Below, in pieces: positions 38,650-47,217 of a stretch of DNA of 64,000 nt. This DNA comes from Alphaproteobacteria bacterium (lineage in GTDB: Bacteria; Pseudomonadota; Alphaproteobacteria; TMED109): assembly GCA_021296265.1 (NCBI GenBank), contig JAGWAT010000011.1:1-64000 (forward strand). Reading direction: 5' to 3'. Position 1 is the stretch's first letter. Every line of letters begins with the position of its first letter. Below the pieces are notes generated by a model. That model was not told the origin of the DNA. It did not search any database and saw only the letters and a list, made by a program, of their open reading frames with translations. Both the position numbers and the translations under genes were made by a program.

Positions 38650-39948
38650 ATGAATCCGACTGTTGCACCGGTGCGTACAGCGCCCGCCGGGGAGGACGCC
38701 GTGCGCACCATGATGGCCAAGCTGGCCGCTGCCGCCCGCACCGCCGCCGCATCCCTCGCGCGGACCCCCACCGAGGCAAAGGACGAGGCCCTGCGGGCCG
38801 CCGCCGCCGCCATCCGCGAGCGCCGGCGCGACATCCTGGCAGCCAACATGCGGGATCTCGACGAGGCTTCCGGGCTCACGGATGCTCTCCTCGACCGGCT
38901 GCGCCTCGACGATGACAGGGTGGAGGGAATCGCGGCAAGCCTGGAGCAGGTCGCGGCCCTGCCCGACCCGGTGGGCAGCGAAGCCGCCCGCTGGTTCAAC
39001 GACGCCAATCGGCTCGATATTGCCCGGGTGCGCGTGCCCCTCGGGGTGATCGGCATCATCTACGAATCGCGTCCCAACGTAACGGCCGACGCCGGCGCGC
39101 TCTGCCTGAAATCGGGGAACGCCGTTATCTTGCGCGGCGGCTCGGAGAGCTTCCACTCCAGTCACGCGTTGGTGGAAGCGCTCGGCGTCGGGCTGCGCAG
39201 CGGCGGCCTCGATCCCGCGGCGGTCCAGATGGTGCCGACGACGGACCGGGCCGCGGCCGGCCTGCTCATTACCGAATCCCAGTGGATCGACGTGGTGGTG
39301 CCGCGGGGCGGCCCCTCTCTCATCGAACGGGTGCAGCGCGAGAGCCGGGTGCCCGTGCTCGCTCATCTCGAAGGCCTGTGCCACACCTATATCGACCGCG
39401 CCGCGGACCCCGCCATGGCAGCCGACATCGTGCACAACGGCAAGATGCGCCGGACCTCCGTGTGCGGCGCAACCGAAACGGTCTTGTGCCACCGCGACGC
39501 GGCCGGCGCCCCCCTGTCGCGGGCGGTCGCCAAGTTGCTGGACAGCGGCTGTGAAGTGCGCGGCGACGCCGATGTCCAGCGGCTGGACCCCCGCGTCGTG
39601 CCCGCACTGCCGGCCGACTGGGACACCGAGTACCTCGACGCGATCGTCTCGATCCGCGTGGTCGACGACCTCGGCGCCGCGATCGAACACATCCGCCGCC
39701 ACGGTTCCGACCATACCGACGCGATCGTCACCGCCGACCCGGATGCGGCCGAACGGTTCCTGCAGGAAGTCGACAGCGCGATCGTCCTGCACAACGCGTC
39801 AACGCAATTCGCCGACGGCGGCGAGTTCGGTATGGGCGCCGAGATCGGCATCTCGACCGGGCGACTCCACGCCCGCGGGCCGGTGGGGCTGGAACAGCTC
39901 ACCACGTTCAAGTACGTGGTCCGCGGACAGGGCGGAGTGCGTCCCTGA
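38650..39948 (+). CDS. proA: Glutamate-5-semialdehyde dehydrogenase (gamma-glutamyl phosphate reductase)
   Basis: ProA reduces gamma-glutamyl phosphate to the semialdehyde with NADPH. The 432-residue aldehyde-dehydrogenase-fold protein contains [34 protein letters not shown], the catalytic Cys in [10 protein letters not shown], and the C-terminal [19 protein letters not shown]. Its stop TGA overlaps the CTG proposed as the nadD start. Confidence 0.96.
   Translation: MNPTVAPVRTAPAGEDAVRTMMAKLAAAARTAAASLARTPTEAKDEALRAAAAAIRERRRDILAANMRDLDEASGLTDALLDRLRLDDDRVEGIAASLEQVAALPDPVGSEAARWFNDANRLDIARVRVPLGVIGIIYESRPNVTADAGALCLKSGNAVILRGGSESFHSSHALVEALGVGLRSGGLDPAAVQMVPTTDRAAAGLLITESQWIDVVVPRGGPSLIERVQRESRVPVLAHLEGLCHTYIDRAADPAMAADIVHNGKMRRTSVCGATETVLCHRDAAGAPLSRAVAKLLDSGCEVRGDADVQRLDPRVVPALPADWDTEYLDAIVSIRVVDDLGAAIEHIRRHGSDHTDAIVTADPDAAERFLQEVDSAIVLHNASTQFADGGEFGMGAEIGISTGRLHARGPVGLEQLTTFKYVVRGQGGVRP
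39931..39947 (+). promoter_or_regulatory. Ribosome-binding site and CTG start of nadD
   Basis: GGCGGAG at 39931-39937 followed by 7 bp and CTG at 39945-39947 supports initiation here. The TGA that ends proA uses the last two bases of this CTG and the next base. Confidence 0.6.
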
Positions 39949-40568
39949 ACCGGAGCGTTTCGCTCGTCCGGCGGCGTGGCCAGCGCATCGGCCTTCTCGG
40001 CGGGTCGTTCAATCCCGCACACGCCGGCCACCGCTGGATCAGCATGCAGGCCCTCGCCCGGCTGTCCCTCGATGAAGTGTGGTGGCTGATTTCCCCGCAG
40101 AACCCGCACAAGAGCTTGGAGGGCATGCAGCCCCTCGCGCACCGCATCGCCGTCGCCAGGACAATCGCATGCCACCCGCGGATCGTGGTCAGCGACCTGG
40201 AGCAACGGCTCGGCACCGTTCGGACCCACGCCACGCTCGCGCGAATCCGCCGGCGCCTTCCCGGCACCCGCTGGGTGTGGCTCATGGGGGGTGACCTGCC
40301 CGCTTCGATCCACCGCTGGGAACGCTGGGACCGGATTTTCGAGACCGCGGGCGTTGCGGTACTCGCCCGCCCGCCATATGCTCGACCTGCTTTGACGAGC
40401 ATGGCGTTCAGACGGTACCGAAGGGCTCGCGTTCGCTCGGCCTCGAGTGGCGCGCTGGCCTCCCGACGCCCCCCAGCCTGGACATATCTCGAGGGACGGC
40501 GGCATCCGGCCTCCGCCACGGCATTGCGGTTCCAGAGCCAGCCGGTCCCTGCGCCCGAGCATTCATGA
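39945..40568 (+). CDS. nadD: Nicotinate-nucleotide adenylyltransferase, predicted CTG start
   Basis: NadD joins nicotinate mononucleotide and AMP in NAD synthesis. The nucleotide-binding motif [11 protein letters not shown] lies at residues 19-29 and the second motif, SATALR, at 190-195, so the 207-residue product is complete. No ATG, GTG or TTG is in frame before the motif; the first ATG (40044) would remove it. The codon at 39945 is CTG, overlaps the proA stop as CTGA, and has GGCGGAG 7 bp upstream, a good ribosome-binding site. I therefore call CTG as the start, by the same overlap logic used by neighbouring genes. A sequencing error at the start codon is the main alternative. The stop overlaps the rsfS ATG. 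Confidence 0.85.
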   Translation: MNRSVSLVRRRGQRIGLLGGSFNPAHAGHRWISMQALARLSLDEVWWLISPQNPHKSLEGMQPLAHRIAVARTIACHPRIVVSDLEQRLGTVRTHATLARIRRRLPGTRWVWLMGGDLPASIHRWERWDRIFETAGVAVLARPPYARPALTSMAFRRYRRARVRSASSGALASRRPPAWTYLEGRRHPASATALRFQSQPVPAPEHS

Positions 40569-40945
40569 ATCAACCGGCACCCTCGCCCGCCGCACACGCC
40601 GGCAGCGCTGAACTGCAGGATCTCATCACCAGGACGCTTCAGGACGGCTCGGCCGAGGACATCGTGAGCATCGACCTGGCCGGCAAGTCTTCCATCGCCG
40701 ACGCCATGATCATTGCCAGCGGCCGCTCCAGCCGCCACGTCGGCGCGCTCGCCGAACGGCTGATGATTGCCCTGAAGCAGTCCAGCGCGCCGCGCCTGGC
40801 CGTCGAAGGCGAACGTCAGGCGGACTGGGTTCTGGTCGATGCCGGCGACGTGATCGTGCATCTGTTCCGCGCGGAAACCCGACTCTTCTACAACCTGGAG
40901 AAGATGTGGAGCGCCCTCCCCGCCGAGTCCGGCGCGGGCGCCTGA
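40565..40945 (+). CDS. rsfS: Ribosome silencing factor RsfS
   Basis: RsfS binds ribosomal protein uL14 and prevents subunit joining, slowing translation in starvation. The 126-residue protein has the core of the family: AEDIVSIDLAGKSSIADAMIIASGRSSRHVGALAERL in pieces, then GERQADWVLVDAGDVIVHLF and ETRLFYNLEKMW. The ATG overlaps the nadD stop. In many relatives rlmH follows; here gpmI follows 3 bp later. Confidence 0.94.
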   Translation: MNQPAPSPAAHAGSAELQDLITRTLQDGSAEDIVSIDLAGKSSIADAMIIASGRSSRHVGALAERLMIALKQSSAPRLAVEGERQADWVLVDAGDVIVHLFRAETRLFYNLEKMWSALPAESGAGA

Positions 40946-40948
40946 TCC

Positions 40949-42502
40949 TTGCCGCCTGACAGTGGCCGGCGGCCAGCTCCGCTGGTTCTCTCCATCCTCG
41001 ATGGCTGGGGGCATCGCACCGCTCTGGCCGGCAACGCCGTCCGGCAGGCCCGCACACCCATTCTTGACCGCCTCGCGGCCACCGGCCGGACGGGGCTGCT
41101 CCATGCCTCCGGGCCGGCCGTCGGGCTGCCCCCCGGGCAAATGGGGAACTCGGAAGTCGGGCACATGTCGATCGGCGCGGGTCGGACCGTCCTGCAGGAC
41201 CTGCCGCGGATCAACGCTGCCCTCGAAGACGGGACCCTGTCCCGGCATCCGCTGCTCGCCCGCCTCGCCGACGCGACCCTCGAATCCGGCGGGGCCTGTC
41301 ACATCCTGGGCCTGCTCTCGCCGGGCGGCGTCCATGCGCACCAGGACCACATTGCAGCCCTCTGCCGAATCATCGCCGGGCGCGGCGTGCCGGTCCGCGT
41401 GCACGCCTTCCTCGACGGCCGGGACGTGCCTCCCCACAGCGCCCAGGAGCAATTCGGCGCCTTCCGGGATCAGATCCAGGACGTTCCCGAGGTCACCATC
41501 GCCACCCTGTCGGGCCGCTACTGGGCGATGGATCGGGACCGGCGCTGGGACCGGACCGAACGTGCATGGCGCGCGATCGCCCGCGCCAGCGGGCACGCGT
41601 TTCCCACCGCCGAGGCCGCGCTTGCCGATGCGGCCGGGCAACGGACGGGCGACGAGTTCGTGCCGCCGATCGTCATCGACGGCTACCAGGGGCTCCAGGA
41701 CGGGGATTCGCTGCTGATGGCGAACTTCCGGGCTGACCGAGCCCGGCAGATCCTCGCCGCCCTGATCGACCCCGCATTCGACGCCTTTGCGGTCGATCGT
41801 GTCCGGTACGCCTCCTGCGTTGCCCTGACACCGTGTTCCAGCCGGCTGGAACAACTGGCCCGGCCGCTCTTTCCGGCGGAAACCCCCGAACACACGCTCG
41901 GCGAGACCATCGCCCGCGCCGGCCTTCGCCAACTCCGCGTTGCGGAGACGGAGAAGTACGCGCACGTCACGTACTTCCTGAACGGCGGACGGGAAGACGC
42001 GTTTGCCGGCGAGGAACGCGTCCTCGTCGAATCGCCCAAGGTGGCCACGTATGACGCCAAGCCGGAGATGGCGGCGGCCGAGGTCACGTCGGCAGTGGTC
42101 CGGGCCCTCGAGGCCGACCGCTTCGACATCGCGGTCGTGAACTACGCGAATGCGGACATGGTGGGTCACACGGGCGACTTCGCGGCGGCGGTCGCCGCGG
42201 TCGAGGCGGTCGATTGCGAACTCGGGCGCATGGCTGCGGCGCTCGCCGGCGCCGGCGGACGGCTCCTGCTCACCGCAGATCACGGCAATGCCGAGGACAT
42301 GGGGACGGCACGCTTCCCGCAAACCGCCCACACGACCAATCCCGTGCCGCTGCTCTTCCATGACGGTACCGGGGCGGGCCCGCCGCTGGGCGAGGGCACC
42401 CTGGCCGATCTCGCGCCCACCGCGCTCCAGCTGCTCGGGGTCGACATTCCGTCCTCGATGCGCGGCACCCCGCTGGTTGACGCGCCCCCCACCTCCGAGT
42501 AA
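40949..42502 (+). CDS. gpmI: Cofactor-independent phosphoglycerate mutase
   Basis: GpmI interconverts 3- and 2-phosphoglycerate using two Mn ions and a phosphoserine. The 517-residue protein has LVLSILDGWGH, the phosphoserine in GNSEVGHMSIGAG, FLDGRDVPP, GRYWAMDRD, NFRADRARQ, NYANADMVGHTGD and LLLTADHGNAEDM. It starts at a TTG 3 bp after rsfS. With eno and tpiA elsewhere in the window it covers part of lower glycolysis. Confidence 0.95.
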   Translation: MPPDSGRRPAPLVLSILDGWGHRTALAGNAVRQARTPILDRLAATGRTGLLHASGPAVGLPPGQMGNSEVGHMSIGAGRTVLQDLPRINAALEDGTLSRHPLLARLADATLESGGACHILGLLSPGGVHAHQDHIAALCRIIAGRGVPVRVHAFLDGRDVPPHSAQEQFGAFRDQIQDVPEVTIATLSGRYWAMDRDRRWDRTERAWRAIARASGHAFPTAEAALADAAGQRTGDEFVPPIVIDGYQGLQDGDSLLMANFRADRARQILAALIDPAFDAFAVDRVRYASCVALTPCSSRLEQLARPLFPAETPEHTLGETIARAGLRQLRVAETEKYAHVTYFLNGGREDAFAGEERVLVESPKVATYDAKPEMAAAEVTSAVVRALEADRFDIAVVNYANADMVGHTGDFAAAVAAVEAVDCELGRMAAALAGAGGRLLLTADHGNAEDMGTARFPQTAHTTNPVPLLFHDGTGAGPPLGEGTLADLAPTALQLLGVDIPSSMRGTPLVDAPPTSE

Positions 42503-42664
42503 GCCCGGTTCGCGGTTCCGGATAGTCTTCGACCCGGGCAGCCGGGTCGGGGCAATCCGCTGGTAGCCTCTGCCCGGCCGGCGGGGTCGCCGTCATCCTG
42601 TCCCGCCACCGCTACTGCCTGCACCTGAACTGGCCGACCGTCCCCCAGGACCTGGAGAACCTCC

Positions 42665-43210
42665 GTGTCTCTATTCGAAATCAACAAGATTGCCGGGGCG
42701 CTGCTTGCCGCGATGCTCACTGCAGGTATCGCCACCACGATCAGCAACCTTGTCTACCCGGATCCACACGTACCCGAGGTTCTCCTCGCCGTGCCTGCAT
42801 CGGACGACGCCCCGGCCCCATCCGCCGATGCGCCGGCGACGCCGGAGAGCGTCCCGATCGCGGATCGGCTGGCAGCGGCCGATCCCGCCAAGGGCGAACG
42901 CGAGGCCAAGAAGTGCGCGGCCTGCCACACCTTCGCATCCGGCGAGCCCGCCCGGGTCGGGCCCAACCTGTACGGCCTCGTCGACCGACCGATCGCCGCA
43001 AGCGATGACTTCCGGTACTCCCCTGCCATGACCGCCCAGGGCGGTACCTGGACCTACGATGACCTGGATGCGTTCCTCGCGGGCCCCAAGGCGTATGTAC
43101 CCGGCACCAGCATGGCGTTTGCCGGTGTCCGGGACCCGGCCGCGCGCGCCGCTATCATCGCGTGGCTGCGGCTTCAAGCCGACGCCCCGGCCCCGCTCCC
43201 GACCCCTTGA
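42665..43210 (+). CDS. Membrane-anchored cytochrome c (CycM-like)
   Basis: The 181-residue class I cytochrome c has an uncleaved N-terminal membrane segment (about residues 9-29, preceded by FEINKIAG), an Ala/Pro-rich linker, heme site CAACH (84-88) and an axial Met at about 150 in YVPGTSMAFAG. This matches CycM-type cytochromes c552, which carry electrons from the bc1 complex to cytochrome oxidase in alphaproteobacteria. The GTG start has GGAG 8 bp upstream. It is followed 12 bp later by yejA, and its maturation would need the ccm genes downstream. Confidence 0.88.
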   Translation: MSLFEINKIAGALLAAMLTAGIATTISNLVYPDPHVPEVLLAVPASDDAPAPSADAPATPESVPIADRLAAADPAKGEREAKKCAACHTFASGEPARVGPNLYGLVDRPIAASDDFRYSPAMTAQGGTWTYDDLDAFLAGPKAYVPGTSMAFAGVRDPAARAAIIAWLRLQADAPAPLPTP

Positions 43211-43222
43211 TGAACCCCACCC

Positions 43223-45055
43223 ATGCGCTCCACCCTGCCCCGCCTGTGCCTCGGTGCACTGACCTGTCTGCTTCTCGGGGCGTTCGCCGCCCAGGCCGAC
43301 GACGCCGTCACCACGCACGCGCTCTCCCTCTTCGGTGAACCCAAGTACGACGCCGCGTTCACGCACTTCGAGTACGCCAATCCGGCGGCCCCGAAGGGCG
43401 GGACGGTCCGCCTCTCCGCGGACCGGACGTTCGACACCCTCAATCCGTTTACCCTGAAGGGCATCGCCGGCGCCGGCGCCGCACTCATCTACGACAGCCT
43501 GACGTACGGCACCGAGGACGAGCCGTTCTCCCAGTACGGCCTGCTGGCGGAAACGATCACCGTGGGTCCGGACAACGGCTGGGTCGAGTACACGATCCGG
43601 CGCGACGCCCGCTGGCACGACGGCGTCCCGATCACGCCGGCCGACGTCGTGTGGACATTCAACACCCTGATGACCCAGGGGCATCCCTTTTACGCCAAGT
43701 ACTACAACGACGTCACCGACGTGCAGGAAACGGGGCCGCGAAAGGTGCGCTTCGCGTTCTCCCCCGGCGTGAACCGCGAGCTCGCCCTGATCGTCGGCGA
43801 ATTCGACGTCCTGCCGAAGCACTACTGGGAGGGGCGCGAGTTCGCCGCCACGACGCTCGAGCCGCCACTCGGCAGCGGACCGTACCGCTTCGGCGTGGTC
43901 GATCCCGGCCGCTCGATCGTGTACGAGCGGGTGCCCGACTACTGGGGCCGGGATCTCGCCGTCAACATGGGCCGCCACAACTTCGATCGCATCCGCTACG
44001 ACTACTACCGCGATGCGAACGTCATGATCGAAGCCCTCAAGGCGGGCGAGTACGATTTTCGGGCCGAGAACATCGCCAAGGAATGGGCCACCGCCTACGA
44101 CATCGAGGCGGTCGACGAGGGATTGCTGGTCCGGCGCACGGTGGATCACGAGCTGCCGACCGGCATGCAGGGCTACGTGTTCAACGTCCGCCGAAAGGTC
44201 TTCCAGAACCGGACGCTGCGGCAGGCGCTGGCATTCGCTTTCGATTTCGAGTGGACCAACCGCACCCTCTTCTACGGGCAGTACGACCGCACGGAGAGCT
44301 ATTTCTCCAATTCCGAGCTGGCGTCACGCGGCGAGCCTTCGCCGGACGAGCTCGCACTCCTTGAGCCGCACCGGGCCGACCTGCCGACAGCGCTCTTCGA
44401 AGGCGCCTACCAGGCACCCGGCACGGACGGCTCAGGCAACAACCGGGCCAACCTCCGGATCGCCCAGAGAATGCTCAACGAGGCCGGGTACCGCGTGGAC
44501 GGCCAGTCCCTCGTCGATCCCGACGGTGAGCCCGTCGCGTTCGAGATTCTTCTGGGCACACCCGCGTTCGAGCGCATCACGTCACCGTTCGTCAACAGCC
44601 TCGAGCGGCTGGGCGTTCGCGCCACGATCCGCATCGTGGACCGGGCGCAGTACGAGAACCGGCTGCGCGAGTTCGACTACGACATGATGGTGATGGCGCG
44701 GGGCCAGTCCTTCTCGCCCGGCAACGAACAGCGGGACTTCTGGACATCGGCCGCGGCCAACACGCCCGGGAGCGGCAATTACCCGGGGATCGCCGATCCG
44801 ATCGTCGACGAACTCGTGGATGCGGTCATCCGCGCGCCCGACCGCACCGCGCAGGTGTCGGCCACCCGGGCGCTCGATCGGGTCCTGCTCCACGGTCACT
44901 ACGTGATCCCCCACTGGCACATCTCGAAATTCCGGCTGATCTACTGGAACCGGTTCGGGATTCCGCCAGTCGCGCCCCGCTATGGCCTCGGGTTTCCCTC
45001 GACCTGGTGGTACGACGCGGACCTTGCGTCACAAGACGGGATGCCGGCCGAATAG
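43223..45055 (+). CDS. yejA: Peptide ABC transporter substrate-binding protein YejA
   Basis: YejA binds peptides (in enterobacteria microcin C and oligopeptides) in the periplasm for import by YejBEF. The 610-residue protein has a signal peptide (residues 1-26, core LCLGALTCLLLGAFAAQA) and the SBP_bac_5 fold, with KYDAAFTHFEYANPAAPKGG and LNPFTLKG, typical of YejA. It is large, as expected. yejB, yejE and yejF follow in order. Confidence 0.93.
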   Translation: MRSTLPRLCLGALTCLLLGAFAAQADDAVTTHALSLFGEPKYDAAFTHFEYANPAAPKGGTVRLSADRTFDTLNPFTLKGIAGAGAALIYDSLTYGTEDEPFSQYGLLAETITVGPDNGWVEYTIRRDARWHDGVPITPADVVWTFNTLMTQGHPFYAKYYNDVTDVQETGPRKVRFAFSPGVNRELALIVGEFDVLPKHYWEGREFAATTLEPPLGSGPYRFGVVDPGRSIVYERVPDYWGRDLAVNMGRHNFDRIRYDYYRDANVMIEALKAGEYDFRAENIAKEWATAYDIEAVDEGLLVRRTVDHELPTGMQGYVFNVRRKVFQNRTLRQALAFAFDFEWTNRTLFYGQYDRTESYFSNSELASRGEPSPDELALLEPHRADLPTALFEGAYQAPGTDGSGNNRANLRIAQRMLNEAGYRVDGQSLVDPDGEPVAFEILLGTPAFERITSPFVNSLERLGVRATIRIVDRAQYENRLREFDYDMMVMARGQSFSPGNEQRDFWTSAAANTPGSGNYPGIADPIVDELVDAVIRAPDRTAQVSATRALDRVLLHGHYVIPHWHISKFRLIYWNRFGIPPVAPRYGLGFPSTWWYDADLASQDGMPAE

Positions 45056-45061
45056 CCCGCG

Positions 45062-46159
45062 ATGATCGCCTATCTCGTTCGGCGTCTGGTGCTGATGGTC
45101 CCAACGCTGTTTGGGATCATGGTGATCAACTTTGTCATCATCCAGTTTGCTCCCGGCGGACCCGTCGAAAGCCTGCTCGCCCAGATCCAGGGACTCGGCA
45201 CCGACGCGACCGGGCGGTTTGCCGGCGGCAGCCAGGAGCAACTGGCGCCGACCGAAGCCAGCCGCGACACCGGCACGGGGTACCGAGGGGCGCAAGGACT
45301 CGATCCCGAGCTGATCGAGCGAATCGAACGGATGTACGGCTTCGACCAGCCGGCCCACGTGCGCTTCTTCGACATGATGGGGCGGTACCTCGTCTTCGAC
45401 TTCGGCGAGAGTTTCTTCAGCGACCGGAAGGTCGTGGACCTGGTGCTCGACAAGCTGCCGGTCTCGGTGTCGCTCGGGTTGTGGACCACGCTGCTCGTCT
45501 ACCTCATCTCCATCCCGCTCGGCGTGGCGAAGGCCGTTCGCGACGGCTCCCCGTTCGACGTCTGGACCAGCGCCGTCGTGGTCGTCGGCAACGCGATTCC
45601 CGGCTTCCTGTTCGCCATCCTGCTGATCATCCTCTTCGCCGGCGGCCGCTTCCTCGACTGGTTTCCGCTGCAGGGGATCACGTCGCCCGACTGGCGCGAG
45701 ATGGGCTGGGCCGCGCGCATCCTCGACTATCTCTGGCACATGGTGCTGCCAGTCCTCTCGATGGTCATCGGCGGGTTTGCCGGCCTCGTGATGCTCACCA
45801 AGAACTCCTTCCTCGATCAGATCAACCAGCAGTACGTCCTGACGGCGCGGGCCAAGGGACTCGACCGAAAGCGGGTGCTCTACGGACATGTGTTCCGGAA
45901 CGCGATGCTGATCGTCATCGCCGGCTTTCCCGCGGCCTTCATCGGCATCCTGTTCACCGGCGCCCTCCTGACCGAGGTGATCTTCTCGCTGGACGGTCTC
46001 GGCCTGCTGGGCTTCGAGGCGGCGATCAACCGCGATTATCCGGTGATGTTCGCGACCCTCTACTTCTTCACGCTGCTCGGGCTCGTCATGAACATCATCG
46101 GCGACTTCACGATGACGGTGGTCGATCCCCGGATCGACTTCGAACACCGCAATGTCTGA
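45062..46159 (+). CDS. yejB: Peptide ABC transporter permease YejB
   Basis: This 365-residue inner-membrane permease has about six transmembrane helices and starts MIAYLVRRLVLMVPTLFGIM, a standard start for the DppB/OppB family. The EAA-type loop in LTARAKGLDRKRVLYGHVFR is present. It is longer than DppB because of an extracytoplasmic insert after TM1 (about residues 35-85), as in YejB. It overlaps yejE by 8 bp. Confidence 0.93.
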   Translation: MIAYLVRRLVLMVPTLFGIMVINFVIIQFAPGGPVESLLAQIQGLGTDATGRFAGGSQEQLAPTEASRDTGTGYRGAQGLDPELIERIERMYGFDQPAHVRFFDMMGRYLVFDFGESFFSDRKVVDLVLDKLPVSVSLGLWTTLLVYLISIPLGVAKAVRDGSPFDVWTSAVVVVGNAIPGFLFAILLIILFAGGRFLDWFPLQGITSPDWREMGWAARILDYLWHMVLPVLSMVIGGFAGLVMLTKNSFLDQINQQYVLTARAKGLDRKRVLYGHVFRNAMLIVIAGFPAAFIGILFTGALLTEVIFSLDGLGLLGFEAAINRDYPVMFATLYFFTLLGLVMNIIGDFTMTVVDPRIDFEHRNV

Positions 46160-47198
46160 GCCGGACGCGGGGAGCCCGAGGACCGGCCTCGCCGGGCGCC
46201 GCTGGGCGAATTTCCGGCGCAACCGCCGCGGCTTTCTCTCCACCTGGATCATGGTCGTGCTGCTGCTGGCCACCCTGCCGGCGGAGTTCATCGCCAACGA
46301 CCGGCCGCTCCTGGTGCAGTTCCAGGACCGTTACTACTTCCCGGTGCTCGCGAACTACCCGGAGACGACGTTCGGCGGCGACTTCGCGACCACCGCGGAC
46401 TACCGCGACCCGTACGTGCGCGACCTGATCGGCGCGGACGGCTGGATGCTCTGGCCGCTCGTCCCGTTCAGTTACCGCACCGTCGCGCTCGACCTGGGAG
46501 AGCCCGCCCCCTCGCCGCCGTCGGCGGAACACTGGCTCGGCACCGACGACCAGGCCCGCGATGTCCTGGCCCGCCTGATCTACGGCCTCAGGATCTCGAT
46601 CCTCTTCGGCGTGGTCCTCACCGCGTTCTCGTCCACGATCGGGATTGCCGCAGGCCTCGTCCAGGGGTATTTCGGCGGACTGACCGACCTGCTCGGGCAG
46701 CGCCTCATCGAAATCTGGAGCGGCCTCCCGGTCCTGTACCTCCTGATCATCCTGGCGAGCATCGTGACGCCCAGCTTCTGGCTGCTGCTGTTCCTGCTGC
46801 TGCTGTTCAGCTGGATGGGTCTGGTCGGGGTTGTCCGCGCGGAGGTGTTGCGCGCTCGCAACTTCGAGTACGTCAAGGCCGCGCGGGCACTCGGAATGAG
46901 CAACGCCCGCATCATGACGCGGCACGTCCTCCCCAACGCGATGGTCTCCACCCTGACCTTCCTGCCGTTCACGCTCGCCGGCTCCGTGACCGTCCTGACG
47001 TCCCTGGACTTCCTGGGGTTCGGGCTCCCCCCGGGATCGCCGTCGCTCGGCGAACTCCTCAACCAGGGCAAGAACAACCTGCAGGCGCCCTGGCTCGGCT
47101 TCACCGGCTTCCTCGCCCTCGCGCTGCTCCTGTCGCTGCTGGTCTTCATCGGGGAGGCGGTCCGTGATGCCTTCGACCCGCGGAAGGTGTTCCAATGA
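46152..47198 (+). CDS. yejE: Peptide ABC transporter permease YejE
   Basis: The 348-residue permease has an N-terminal helix (STWIMVVLLLATLPAEFIAN), a long periplasmic insert, and a C-terminal six-helix ABC permease domain with the EAA loop in AARALGMSNARIMTRHVLPNAM. The motif GLPPGSPSLGELLNQGKNNL is typical of DppC/YejE. It starts within the end of yejB and ends 19 bp before yejF. Confidence 0.93.
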   Translation: MSEPDAGSPRTGLAGRRWANFRRNRRGFLSTWIMVVLLLATLPAEFIANDRPLLVQFQDRYYFPVLANYPETTFGGDFATTADYRDPYVRDLIGADGWMLWPLVPFSYRTVALDLGEPAPSPPSAEHWLGTDDQARDVLARLIYGLRISILFGVVLTAFSSTIGIAAGLVQGYFGGLTDLLGQRLIEIWSGLPVLYLLIILASIVTPSFWLLLFLLLLFSWMGLVGVVRAEVLRARNFEYVKAARALGMSNARIMTRHVLPNAMVSTLTFLPFTLAGSVTVLTSLDFLGFGLPPGSPSLGELLNQGKNNLQAPWLGFTGFLALALLLSLLVFIGEAVRDAFDPRKVFQ

Positions 47199-47217
47199 CC
47201 CCCGGAAAGGCGCCCTG

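Noticed and set aside
39908-42361. 817-codon frame on the minus strand across nadD, rsfS and gpmI
   Set aside because: Its length comes from GC-rich third codon positions; the plus strand encodes three recognisable proteins and the antisense product has no domains.
45029-46297. Minus-strand frame opposite yejB
   Set aside because: His/Asp/Glu-rich antisense shadow of membrane-protein codons; no membrane or enzyme features.
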